11,141 nucleotides of DNA from the NCBI GenBank assembly GCA_003158505.1, contig PMJK01000144.1, positions 32,539-43,679 on the forward strand, read 5' to 3'. Of this stretch, positions 1 through 6,413 are shown in pieces. The position numbers and the translations under genes were made by a program. This DNA comes from Holophagaceae bacterium. Its GTDB lineage: Bacteria; Acidobacteriota; Holophagae; Holophagales; Holophagaceae. Below the pieces are notes generated by a model. That model ran no database searches, was not told where the DNA came from, and worked only from the letters and a program-made list of their open reading frames with translations. Position 1 is the stretch's first letter. Every line of letters starts with the position of its first letter.

Positions 1-104
1 GCCAGACCATGCTGCCCTTCGGCTGCTTCCTGGCTCTGGCCACGCCCATCGTCGTGTTCTTCGGGCGGGCCCTGTGGCTGGGGTACCTGGGGGTGATCGG
101 ATAG
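1..104 (+). CDS. Prepilin peptidase (type IV leader peptidase), C-terminal end only
   Basis: The window opens inside this gene. Reading in the frame that begins at base 3, the last 33 residues include TMLPFGCFLALATPIVVFF and end GRALWLGYLGVIG before a TAG at 102-104. A 'PFGxFLALA' turn followed by a short hydrophobic segment is the usual last transmembrane helix of A24-family prepilin peptidases (PilD/GspO), the inner-membrane aspartyl proteases that cleave and methylate type IV prepilins. The catalytic aspartates would lie upstream of the window, so they cannot be checked. Another polytopic membrane protein with a similar tail is possible. Confidence 0.5.
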   Translation, partial: QTMLPFGCFLALATPIVVFFGRALWLGYLGVIG

Positions 105-445
105 TTGGCCTGTGGGCTGCTAGAAAGGATCGCTTTCTGGTTGATGGAGCCAGGCTTCTTTCCTTTTATCCAGGTGCCCTATGCTCCACCCCGGGAGCAG
201 GAGGTGAACCCAGACGCCATCATCCGACGGCTGCGCTAGGCCCCTCCGGACCTGCGTCAGTGTTTTACCCTGGCCCACCTTGGCGTTTTTGGCAGCGTGG
301 CCCGGGAACTGGGTCGAAGAATCATGATGCGCCTGCGCCAGAAGGGCATCGGGATGCCTGTGCCGGTATACCGAGTCAGTAGATAGGCCACTCTTTATTC
401 ACGATTACATTTAGGTGACAGGACCGGATCTGGTAGAACAAGAAC
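105..445. other. Gene-poor stretch between prepilin peptidase and HDOD gene
   Basis: Apart from the degenerate nucleotidyltransferase remnant at 204-386, no intact gene is supported here. One open frame from 74 to 382 encodes a Pro/Gly-rich composition with no recognisable motif and overlaps the prepilin-peptidase end in another frame. The AT-richer bases 390-416 just before the HDOD gene could hold its promoter, but no convincing -35/-10 pair was found. Confidence 0.5.
204..386 (+). pseudogene. Degenerate minimal nucleotidyltransferase (MNT/MntA-like) remnant
   Basis: Read from the GTG at 204, the frame gives VNPDAIIRRLR, then an in-frame TAG at 237-239, then APPDLRQCFTLAHLGVFGSV and ARELGRR, ending at a TAG at 384-386. 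The pattern 'xxIIxRLRxxxPxLRxxFxxxxLxxFGSVARxxx' is how small nucleotidyltransferase-fold proteins of the MntA/HepT toxin-antitoxin type begin, with GS of 'FGSVAR' being the nucleotide-binding GS motif. The D-x-D catalytic pair expected about 10 residues after GS is absent, and the tail after residue 40 no longer resembles the family. With a premature stop and a missing active site this is best read as a dead fragment. The same frame is open back to the prepilin-peptidase stop, so no start is certain. The match comes from recalled family motifs. Confidence 0.4.
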
Positions 446-1510
446 GTGTTCGTACTCCTTCGGAAGCTGTTCGGTCGGGCGAAAGATGCCCCCAGGGTTA
501 TGGCTGCAACTGACGCCACTAGCCCTTCTTCACTTTCGCCAGCTCCAGTGGAGCCGCCTAGGGAGCCACATCCATTCGATTCCGTGTGGGCGCTTCTCAC
601 GGTCGAGGATATCTCTTTCCCGCCGGGACTCTCTGCGGAGGAGGTCGCGCAGGTGGCGGCACTCGTGCCCAAGGTTCTGGCGCACTATGCCAAGCACCGG
701 CCGGACCCCGCTTCCTTTCCAGCTCTGGCCACGCAGATCATGCAGATGAGCCATGACCCGGATCTGGAGATGAGCGAGTTGCTGCGCACCATCGGAATGG
801 ATCCGGCCATTTCCATGCACATCCTCCGGGTGGCCAATTCGGCACTCTTCAGGCGGGACCAGGAAATCCAGGATCTGCGCCGGGCCGTCCTTCTCATCGG
901 CACTCGGGAGGTTGGAAGTATCGCCTCTGCCGTTGCTGCTCGGAATCTCTTCGATTCGAATCTGAAGGCGGGATTTGAAGCCTTTGGCCCCCGCCAGAAC
1001 CGAATGTTCCTGGACACCATGGCCGTGGCCTTCGGTGCCAGCGCATTCACCTTCGAGCAGCAGGTGGGGCGCGCGGACCATGCCTTCCTGTCGGGGATGT
1101 TCCACGACATCGGCAAATCCATCACCTTGCGCGTCTTGACCGCCCTCATCCACGAGGGCCAAGTGGAACTGCCGATGTCCGATAGGGTGGTGGACCAGGT
1201 GCTCGAGCGAGTCCACGTGGAAGTGGGTGGAGACCTTCACCTCGTGTGGGGACTGCCGGATTACCTGACTCGCATCTGCCTTCGTCATCACGATTTTGAG
1301 ATCCCCACAGGCCTGGAGTTCATGGATATCCACGTTCTACGGCTGGCGGAAGGCTTTCACCGTCTGTTGCTGGATCCCGAGGATACCCAACGCCTGCATG
1401 AGACCCGCCAGAGCCTCCAGGCCGTGGGTCTTTCATACCGCAGCGCTCTTCGCTTTTATGAGGACATGAAGGCCCAGATAGAACGGGTACAGGTCTTCTT
1501 CGGTAGCTGA
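446..1510 (+). CDS. HDOD domain signalling protein
   Basis: This 354-residue protein has a short basic N-terminus (LLRKLFGRAK), a low-complexity Ser/Pro linker to about residue 45, and an HDOD domain from about 85 to 310. Visible motifs are FPALATQIMQMSHDPDL (the usual HDOD opening helix), 'ILRVANSALF' at 127-135, the HD-type GMFHDIGKS with H220, D221 and K224, VHVEVGG at 256-262, and LRHHD at 279-283. HDOD proteins are HD-superfamily regulators that generally lack full phosphohydrolase sets and act in two-component or c-di-GMP related signalling and stress responses. No receiver or GGDEF partner domain is fused and none is encoded next door, so its partner is unknown. The GTG at 446 lacks a clear Shine-Dalgarno; the ATG at 500 (residue 19) is an alternative, but the 'LLRKLFGR' leader is typical of the family and favours the longer form. 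Confidence 0.85.
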   Translation: MFVLLRKLFGRAKDAPRVMAATDATSPSSLSPAPVEPPREPHPFDSVWALLTVEDISFPPGLSAEEVAQVAALVPKVLAHYAKHRPDPASFPALATQIMQMSHDPDLEMSELLRTIGMDPAISMHILRVANSALFRRDQEIQDLRRAVLLIGTREVGSIASAVAARNLFDSNLKAGFEAFGPRQNRMFLDTMAVAFGASAFTFEQQVGRADHAFLSGMFHDIGKSITLRVLTALIHEGQVELPMSDRVVDQVLERVHVEVGGDLHLVWGLPDYLTRICLRHHDFEIPTGLEFMDIHVLRLAEGFHRLLLDPEDTQRLHETRQSLQAVGLSYRSALRFYEDMKAQIERVQVFFGS

Positions 1511-1522
1511 CCTTGATGGATA

Positions 1523-1546
1523 GGGATTTCAAAATCCCCATTTTAA
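1523..1546 (+). terminator. Possible weak rho-independent terminator after HDOD gene
   Basis: A palindrome, GGGATTT then CA then AAATCCC (1523-1538), lies 13 bases past the HDOD stop and is followed by CATTTTAA. The usable hairpin is about 6 bp with a 4-base loop. The T-tract is short and interrupted, so termination would be modest. Confidence 0.3.
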
Positions 1547-1738
1547 TTCATGGACAGGACAGATCCCCTTTACCCTGGGCGAAATTCTGACCAGATGGGG
1601 GTTCAGAGCGGATTTCGATTGGGGTGCCTTGAACCCATTGTGGTTTCTGGATGGGTTTTTTACTCGAAGGCGTACTTGCCATCCATGGTTTTGTGCAGGC
1701 GGCCTTCGCCATGCCTGCCAGCGATTCGCTGCGCTGAG

Positions 1739-1942
1739 CTACCGGTTCTTCGGAATCCTCCAGATCGTCCGGCCAAAGGCCGACCCGAACCTTTGGACGA
1801 CAACCATTGCGCCCGCATGGTCCTGTCGGGTGGAGCCTGGGCCCAGTGCCCGGCGCGCCTGCAAGCGCTGGTAGCGGAACACATTCTGTATCGCCGTTTT
1901 TGCCTCTGCACGGCCGAGTTCCCCCTCGTAACCCGTGGCTAG
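1739..1942 (-). pseudogene. IS91-type (Y2 transposase) remnant
   Basis: The minus-strand frame reads LATGYEGELGRAEAKTAIQ, then NVFRYQRLQARRALG, then GAMVVVQRFGSAFG, and stops at 1739. The block 'F/Y-x-RRARxxLG ... HxGAxxVVQRFGSAL' immediately precedes the catalytic HFH motif in transposases of the IS91/Y2_Tnp group. Here the sequence diverges just where 'LNxNxHFH' should come, and the zinc-binding N-terminus and catalytic tyrosines are not found nearby. It is therefore an inactivated internal fragment. The ends are only limits of recognisable similarity. Identification rests on remembered family sequence. Confidence 0.35.
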
Positions 1943-2039
1943 TACTGAGCCACGTAGCGATGGAGGACGTTTTGCTCCGACTGGCGAACCTGGTACGACC
2001 GCCCAGAAAGCCGTTCCTAAAGCTTGCAGCCCGCAGCCT

Positions 2040-2444
2040 TCAGCCTTGTTGGCTCAGTTCCATCAGAACCCCACCCGTCTCCGCCGGATGGATGAAGGCC
2101 ACGCGGCAGCCATGGGCGCCGTTGCGCGGGGCCTGGTCGATCATGCGGACGCCCTTGGCCAGCAGGGTCGTCACCGCTTCGTCGATGTCGTCCACCTCGA
2201 AACAGACGTGATGGATACCCGGGCCGCGCTTCGCCAGGAACTTGCCGATGGGACCTTCGGGATCCGTGCTCTCCAGGAATTCCAGGGTGCTTGCGCCCAC
2301 GGTAAAAAAGGCCGTCTTCACCCTCTGCTCAGCCACTTCCTCCGTGTGGTCCGCGCCCATGTCGAAGAGTCGCGCCATGCGGGCCAAGGCCTCGTCCAAG
2401 CCCGGGGTCGCGATACCCAGGTGGTTGATGCGGAGCAGGTTCAC
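2040..2444 (-). CDS. mce: Methylmalonyl-CoA epimerase
   Basis: This 134-residue cytoplasmic enzyme of the vicinal oxygen chelate (glyoxalase) fold interconverts (2R)- and (2S)-methylmalonyl-CoA, linking propionyl-CoA to succinyl-CoA. Hallmarks are INHLGIA at 6-12 (metal-ligand His8), LEFLES at 54-59, GPGIHHVCFEVDDI at 74-87 (ligand His in the HH pair), and IHPAETGGVLMELSQ at 118-132 (ligand Glu129). The length is standard for the family. The GTG start is supported by GGAGG six bases upstream (minus strand). No mutase or carboxylase gene lies nearby, so it is probably transcribed alone. The upstream intergenic segment carries the inverted-repeat element. Confidence 0.93.
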   Translation of the reverse strand: MNLLRINHLGIATPGLDEALARMARLFDMGADHTEEVAEQRVKTAFFTVGASTLEFLESTDPEGPIGKFLAKRGPGIHHVCFEVDDIDEAVTTLLAKGVRMIDQAPRNGAHGCRVAFIHPAETGGVLMELSQQG

Positions 2445-2477
2445 TTGGCGCCTCCAGAGATGTTAATTGTAGGCAGG

Positions 2478-2633
2478 AGTCTGGAGACTGGAGGTACGGC
2501 TTCCTAGGCGGCCCCGCGGGCCTCGCTAGTGTTTGAGTCGGGCCTTTCGACTGGGTCGGCGCCGAATTGAAAAAATATCGCGCCGCTTGCGGCGCATCAG
2601 GGATCAGTACCTCCAGTCCCCGGACTCCAGACT
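2478..2633. repeat. Short intergenic element bounded by inverted repeats
   Basis: The left end, agtctggagactggaggtac (2478-2497), is mirrored by the right end at 2607-2633. The reverse complement of the right end is the same two blocks, agtctggag and actggaggtac, with seven extra bases (tccgggg) between them. The element spans 156 bases, encodes nothing evident, and encloses the terminator hairpin at 2569-2595. It could be a MITE-like or lineage-specific dispersed intergenic repeat. There is no obvious target-site duplication. Whether it recurs in the genome cannot be seen here. Confidence 0.5.
2569..2595 (-). terminator. Rho-independent terminator downstream of the YecH-like gene
   Basis: On the minus strand GCGCCGC-AA-GCGGCGC (2595-2580) is followed by GATATTTTTTC, a GC-rich stem and a run of six T residues. 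It sits about 45 bases past the stop of the gene at 2638-2880. It should end transcription coming from tmk-holB and the YecH-like gene before the epimerase gene, implying that the epimerase has its own promoter in 2445-2568. Confidence 0.75.
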
Positions 2634-2637
2634 AATT

Positions 2638-2880
2638 TCAGTGCTGGCAGGCGGGAGCCATGCCCAGAGCCACGGTGCCATCGGCCACAGAAATTTTGCC
2701 CTTGCTACCCAGAAAGGCGATGACGCCATCGAAATCGAAGCTGTCGCCGCTGCAATTGCAGTAGGTCGCCTCGGCCCCGTGGACGGCGGCGGAGGCGGCG
2801 CGCAGATCCTCTAGGCGGCAGGCCCCACCCTTCTCCACCAATAGGCTCAACAGATCGTGACCGAAGAGGGGTTCAGACAT
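2638..2880 (-). CDS. YecH/DUF2492-like small metal-binding protein
   Basis: This 80-residue protein begins MSEPLFGHDLLSLLVEKGG and ends APACQH. The family pattern is visible: a His in the opening 'GHDLL' (H8), a short helix, 'YCNCSG' (C41, C43), 'DGVIAFLGSKGKI' and a terminal Cys-Gln-His (C78, H80). YecH-type proteins are predicted to bind metal, but no reaction is established. The ATG at 2880 has GGAG six bases upstream, which is much better than the longer in-frame start at 2949 that would overlap holB. A perfect hairpin lies just before this ribosome binding site, and a strong terminator follows the gene. Composition matches its neighbours. Confidence 0.7.
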   Translation of the reverse strand: MSEPLFGHDLLSLLVEKGGACRLEDLRAASAAVHGAEATYCNCSGDSFDFDGVIAFLGSKGKISVADGTVALGMAPACQH

Positions 2881-2891
2881 GGTGATCTCCA

Positions 2892-2915
2892 ATTCAGGAG
2901 TCGAAGCTCCTGAAT
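2892..2915. promoter_or_regulatory. Perfect 9-bp inverted repeat upstream of the YecH-like gene
   Basis: ATTCAGGAG (2892-2900), a six-base spacer TCGAAG, and CTCCTGAAT (2907-2915) form a perfect dyad. On the minus strand it lies directly before the Shine-Dalgarno of the gene at 2638-2880 and just after TAGAAT (2924-2919), a possible -10 box without a good -35. It has no T-run, so it is more like an operator or leader hairpin than a terminator of holB. Confidence 0.5.
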
Positions 2916-2945
2916 CTATTCTAGTCCCCGGACCGGTGATGGCGG

Positions 2946-3956
2946 TCACGACACCAATGAAAGGGCAACCTCCCGGAGCAGGGGCTCGGGGCTGAGGTTC
3001 CGGGGCAGATGCCGCAGAGCCTGGAGGACCGCTTCCTGGGGGGCCTTCAAATCCATGGACTGAGTGGCCAGGAATCCCAGTTCCTCCCGCCAGGGTGCCA
3101 GGGTCGGGGTCTCCCCCGTGCGCACCCGGGCCAGATCCGCCAGCAGGCGGAGGAGCAGTTCGAGGGGTTGCCGCAGTTGTTCTCCCTGGGCCCGGGCGGA
3201 TTCTTTCTCCGGCTGGAGGGGGCCGGCCGCCTCACCGAAGGGACGGCCCTCCATCAAGGCGATCCAGGCCTCCACCTGGGCTTCGGCGCGGCGGAAGACG
3301 GCTTCATCCAGGAACCGCAGGCTGCCCTCCCCCAGAGCGGACCAGCGGTCGTGATCGAGGTCCTTCCACCCGTTCCGCTGGGCCACGGCCCAGGCCTCCC
3401 GGAGGGCGAGAGGTGCGAAGGGTATGCGCTCGCAGCGGCTGCGGATGGTCTGCAGCAGGGCCTCAGGGCGGTGGGTGACCAGGATGAAGTGGGTGTCCGG
3501 CGGCGGCTCCTCGAGGGTCTTGAGGAGGATGTTGCCGCTGGATTCGTTGAGGCGATGCGCCTCCTCCACCAGGATCCAGCGGTGGCAACCCATGGCTGGC
3601 GCCAGGGCGGCCCACTCGATGACGCCTCGGCTGAAGCGCGGTTGATTGTTCGAGTCCAGGCCTTCACGGATCTGATCGATGCGGATGACGCCGGACTTTC
3701 CCTCCGGCGTGATCCGTAGCAAGTTGGGCAACTCGAAGGGCAGGTCGTCTCCGGCGAACAGCTGGCAGCCCTCGCACAGGCCGCAGGCGGTTTTCCGGAA
3801 GCAGATCTCCCGCTGGGCCATCTCCAGGGCCACCCGGCGCTTGCCAATGCCATCGGGCCCCGTGAAGAGCAGGGACCCCCGGATGCGGCCCTCCTGGAGC
3901 CGCTCCAGGAGGCGTTGACGGATGGCCTGATGGCCGACGATGTCCGGTGAGTACAT
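2946..3956 (-). CDS. holB: DNA polymerase III subunit delta'
   Basis: This 336-residue clamp-loader subunit belongs to the AAA+ fold and is part of the replisome that loads the beta sliding clamp. It opens with the typical 'DIVGHQAIRQRL', then a P-loop GPDGIGKR (33-40), four zinc-ligand cysteines C52, C58, C61 and C64, a Walker-B-like ILVEEAHRLN (128-137), and the SRC motif in RSRCERI (172-178), which contacts ATP of the neighbouring subunit. Arg replaces Ser/Thr after the P-loop Lys, as expected for a delta' that need not hydrolyse ATP. The C-terminal third is more variable, as usual. Its ATG shares a base with the tmk stop (TGATG), so the two are translationally coupled. Confidence 0.93.
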   Translation of the reverse strand: MYSPDIVGHQAIRQRLLERLQEGRIRGSLLFTGPDGIGKRRVALEMAQREICFRKTACGLCEGCQLFAGDDLPFELPNLLRITPEGKSGVIRIDQIREGLDSNNQPRFSRGVIEWAALAPAMGCHRWILVEEAHRLNESSGNILLKTLEEPPPDTHFILVTHRPEALLQTIRSRCERIPFAPLALREAWAVAQRNGWKDLDHDRWSALGEGSLRFLDEAVFRRAEAQVEAWIALMEGRPFGEAAGPLQPEKESARAQGEQLRQPLELLLRLLADLARVRTGETPTLAPWREELGFLATQSMDLKAPQEAVLQALRHLPRNLSPEPLLREVALSLVS

Positions 3957-4621
3957 CAGTCGACTCCGAACCCGGCACTGCGCAGCAGGGGCGCCACCCG
4001 GGACCAGATGGACGCCTCCACCTCGTCCACTGGGTTGCGGGCGGGAATGAGCGCCACCCGGTTGGGATGGTTCTGAGCGATGACGAGGAAGCGGTTCCGC
4101 ACTCGCCGGTGGAAATCCAGCTCGGCTTCGTCGAACCGGGTCTCGGCAAACCCGCCACCCAGGGCCAGATTGCGTACTTCGACCCGCTGAAGGGAGACTT
4201 CGGGATCCATATCCAGCAGCACGGTCAGGCGGGGCTTGAGGCCCCGAAGCACCAGTTCACTGAGGCGATCAAGCGAGGCTTCGGCCACTCCGCTGGCGCC
4301 CTGATAGGCGCGGGTGGAGTCCTCGAACCGGTCCACCAGGACGATCTTCCCTTCTGCCAGGGCTGGCCGGATCACGGTTTCGAGGTGCTGAGCCCGGTCG
4401 GCGTAGAACAGCAGCAGCTCGGCTTCGGAACACCAGGTCTCACCGCTGGCGTGGCGCTCCAGAAGCAGGTGGCGCAGTTCGCCACCCAGGGCGGTGCCTC
4501 CGGGCTCCTTCGACACCACTACGGGCAGACCCAGACGCCGCAGGCGCTGGGATAGGCGGAGCAGCTGGGTGGACTTACCCGAGCCCTCCACCCCCTCGAT
4601 GGTGATGAACACGCCCTCCAC
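3956..4621 (-). CDS. tmk: Thymidylate kinase
   Basis: This enzyme phosphorylates dTMP to dTDP with ATP in the cytoplasm, for DNA synthesis. The 221 residues contain the P-loop GVEGSGKST (10-18), KEPGGT (38-43), the DRF motif VDRFEDSTRAYQG (96-108), and a LID-like stretch ending FHRRVRNRF (170-178). DRF in place of the commoner DRY is a tolerated variant. GTG at 4621 is chosen because GGAGG lies four bases upstream and tmk proteins usually have a few residues before 'FITxEG'; GTG at 4612 (218 aa) is the alternative. The frame is open well upstream, but that part overlaps the divergent gene and lacks family similarity. The tmk-holB pairing is common in bacteria. Confidence 0.95.
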   Translation of the reverse strand: MEGVFITIEGVEGSGKSTQLLRLSQRLRRLGLPVVVSKEPGGTALGGELRHLLLERHASGETWCSEAELLLFYADRAQHLETVIRPALAEGKIVLVDRFEDSTRAYQGASGVAEASLDRLSELVLRGLKPRLTVLLDMDPEVSLQRVEVRNLALGGGFAETRFDEAELDFHRRVRNRFLVIAQNHPNRVALIPARNPVDEVEASIWSRVAPLLRSAGFGVD

Positions 4622-4671
4622 AGGACCTCCATGGTTCGAGGATACCCGGCCCGGCTGAAGTGCAGGAGCGG

Positions 4672-4700
4672 GCGACAGCGCTAGGACACGGTGATATCCT
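4672..4700 (+). promoter_or_regulatory. Possible sigma-70 promoter for the zinc-ribbon gene
   Basis: GCGACA (4672-4677) and TATCCT (4695-4700) are separated by exactly 17 bases. Each matches four of six consensus positions. They lie 24 bases before the GTG at 4724, in the 102-base space shared with the divergent tmk gene. This is a match by eye only. Confidence 0.3.
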
Positions 4701-4723
4701 GCTCGAAACACCAGGAGTTCTAG

Positions 4724-5839
4724 GTGGCCGAAGCGATCCATTGCCCGAGCTGCACCACCCGCTACCGCCTTCGCCCCGAGCGGCTGAAGCCGGTCATCCG
4801 TCGGGCAAAATGTTTTACCTGCGGTAGTGTGTTCCCCGTAGGTGATGTCGTGCGGCGGCTCCTGGCCCTGCCCGAGGAAGGGATCCCCCCGGGTTCCGCA
4901 CCGAATCCGGTGACTGCGGTGGACGTGATCCAACCCGAGGAGTCAATGCCTGATACGGCGCAGACACCACCTCTCACTCTGAGTGATCTGGAGAGCACAG
5001 ACCCGGGGCTCCTGGAGAAGACCCTCGTGGCGGCTCCGGACTCCCTGCCTGAGGCCAAGGTTGAGGCAGCCAGTTCGTACCCCTCTGAGATTACGGACAC
5101 CACCCTTTCGGGCTATACCTCCGCTAGGGATGCCATCGACAAGCTATTCGGAACCGCCCCTCGGGCCGACTTGGCTGTGAAAATCAATCCCGAAACCAAC
5201 CTCATGGACCTGGAAGCGACCCTGTCAGCCTTTGAAGACACCCTCGGAGCTTCACCGGCCACGCCTCCTTCCGTAGACAAGGGACTCCTGGGCGACCGTC
5301 CGATGACTTCAGCGTCGAGCGTGGACCATCTGGCTGGATCGTCCAATTCCACCATGAGTCTCTCACAGGAGGATGTCCTGGCCGCCATCGCGGCCACACC
5401 AGCCCTCTCCCCGGTTCCTGTATCAGCGCCCGCCCCGGTAGGACTCACCGCGCCGCTTCGGACCTCCAACCCGATGGCCACGGAAATAGGCATTTCTATG
5501 GTTCCCCGGCCCACGGCCGCCCCTTCCTTCGCCCCTCTTCCTGATTCCCAGGAGCCCAGCGAGGAGATGCTGCGCCTGAAGATCGGCGAGGAGATTTACA
5601 GTGGCCTCACGATGCCGCAGCTGACCGCTTGGGTGGAGGAAGGCCGCATCCTTGAGAATCACCTGGTGGCTCGACAGCACAGTGAGAACTGGTTGGAGGC
5701 CCACAAGGTCCCTGGACTGCGCCCCGTTTTCGAGCGCCTCCGTCGGGAACGGAATAGTGGTGTGCCCGGTTCGGATTCGGGCCTCGGTGATCCGTCCCCC
5801 AAGAAGAGTCTCTTCGGCGGACTGTTCGGAAAGAGCTGA
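4724..5839 (+). CDS. MJ0042-type zinc-ribbon protein with C-terminal GYF-like domain
   Basis: A 371-residue protein of unknown specific function. An N-terminal zinc ribbon of the MJ0042/zinc_ribbon_5 type has C7, C10, C30 and C33 around IHCPSCTTRYRL and AKCFTCGSVFPV. A long, poorly conserved Ser/Pro/Ala-rich linker covers about 45-275. Residues 280-336 (MLRLKIGEEIYSGL ... LTAWVEEGRI ... HSENWLEAHKVPGL) resemble the GYF_2-like modules that follow such zinc ribbons in myxobacterial and acidobacterial proteins. The C-terminus ends in SLFGGLFGKS. No transmembrane helix is evident. AGGAG six bases before GTG 4724 supports the start. The following exported-protein gene begins one base after the stop, so the two are probably co-expressed. 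Confidence 0.75.
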   Translation: MAEAIHCPSCTTRYRLRPERLKPVIRRAKCFTCGSVFPVGDVVRRLLALPEEGIPPGSAPNPVTAVDVIQPEESMPDTAQTPPLTLSDLESTDPGLLEKTLVAAPDSLPEAKVEAASSYPSEITDTTLSGYTSARDAIDKLFGTAPRADLAVKINPETNLMDLEATLSAFEDTLGASPATPPSVDKGLLGDRPMTSASSVDHLAGSSNSTMSLSQEDVLAAIAATPALSPVPVSAPAPVGLTAPLRTSNPMATEIGISMVPRPTAAPSFAPLPDSQEPSEEMLRLKIGEEIYSGLTMPQLTAWVEEGRILENHLVARQHSENWLEAHKVPGLRPVFERLRRERNSGVPGSDSGLGDPSPKKSLFGGLFGKS

Positions 5840-5840
5840 C

Positions 5841-6413
5841 ATGCAGATCCTCCTACTCGTCGCCGCCCTAGGGATGGCTCAGGAACCACCTCTCCAGATT
5901 CCACCCCCTCCCATGGAAGCTCCTGTCCACGCCCCTGCCCAGTCGCCGGCTCCTGCCGTGCCTCCCAAGGCCCCGGCCCAGGCTCCGATCCCCGCGGTTG
6001 CCGCCTCGCCCTCGGCACCGGCGGCTCCGCTCGCATTCTATTCAGAGAGTTTCACCTATTCCTGGGACCGCACCATCCCCCTGTCCATCAACCTGGACGG
6101 CCTGAAGGTGAACAGCATTTTCTTCAACAGGCGAACCATCCAGTCGGGTTTCTTCAACATCATCAAAGGCGCTGAATTCGGCACCAGGGCTCAGATTGAA
6201 GTCACCAACACGGGCAAGTTTCCCAAGGTGCCCGGCTTCGCTGTAGCCGTCCTAGACAAGAATGGGCGCCTCCTCGGCGTGGCCTCCGGCGGCACCAAAT
6301 TCGGCACGGTCGGGCCAGGGGAAACGGAGACCTTCGACCTGAACTTCGCCCAGGTGAAGGAGCGCCTTGCCTTCGGCGACAAATTCCTGCTGGCCATTGA
6401 GCTGAGGGATTAA
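5841..6413 (+). CDS. Putative exported protein with C-terminal beta-sandwich (FxLYD-like) domain
   Basis: The 190-residue product starts MQILLLVAALGMAQ, a short hydrophobic segment that could be a signal peptide, although it has no basic residue and ends without a strong cleavage site. Residues 15-64 are Pro/Ala-rich, a likely periplasmic linker. Residues 65-190 include 'AQIEVTNTGKFPKVPGFAVAVLDKNGRLLG' (in two halves around 117-146) and 'GTVGPGETETFDLNF', the pattern of FxLYD/DUF3426-like beta-sandwich domains found on exported and zinc-ribbon proteins. The ATG lies one base past the preceding stop, with only a weak purine-rich site before it. The longer in-frame start at 5652 would lie inside the upstream gene and is rejected. 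Its function is unknown; its pairing with the zinc-ribbon protein suggests a joint role. Confidence 0.65.
   Translation: MQILLLVAALGMAQEPPLQIPPPPMEAPVHAPAQSPAPAVPPKAPAQAPIPAVAASPSAPAAPLAFYSESFTYSWDRTIPLSINLDGLKVNSIFFNRRTIQSGFFNIIKGAEFGTRAQIEVTNTGKFPKVPGFAVAVLDKNGRLLGVASGGTKFGTVGPGETETFDLNFAQVKERLAFGDKFLLAIELRD

Larger units (their letters stand above)
1511..2039. other. Gene-poor intergenic region with degraded coding remnants
   Basis: About 530 bases separate the HDOD gene from the epimerase. Open frames exist on both strands, but none has a good ribosome binding site or a full-length recognisable product. A plus-strand frame without an initiator (about 1524-1872) contains the protein-like segment FTLGEILTRWGFRADFDWG, which I could not assign. 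The minus strand holds a transposase-like fragment, annotated separately. The last 30 bases before the epimerase stop are a low-complexity CAGCC-rich run (2022-2046). Confidence 0.5.

Noticed and set aside
74..382. Plus-strand open frame after the prepilin peptidase
   Set aside because: Pro/Gly-rich composition without a motif; another frame of the same stretch explains the sequence better as a nucleotidyltransferase fossil.
2881..2949. Longer start for the YecH-like gene
   Set aside because: It would overlap the holB stop and translate through the dyad; the ATG at 2880 has a proper Shine-Dalgarno and matches the family N-terminus.
3009..3719. Plus-strand open frame of 236 codons opposite holB
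   Set aside because: Antisense shadow of holB; no ribosome site and no recognisable domain.
4622..4933. Upstream extension of the tmk reading frame
   Set aside because: It overlaps the divergent zinc-ribbon gene, lacks a ribosome site and carries no kinase-family sequence.
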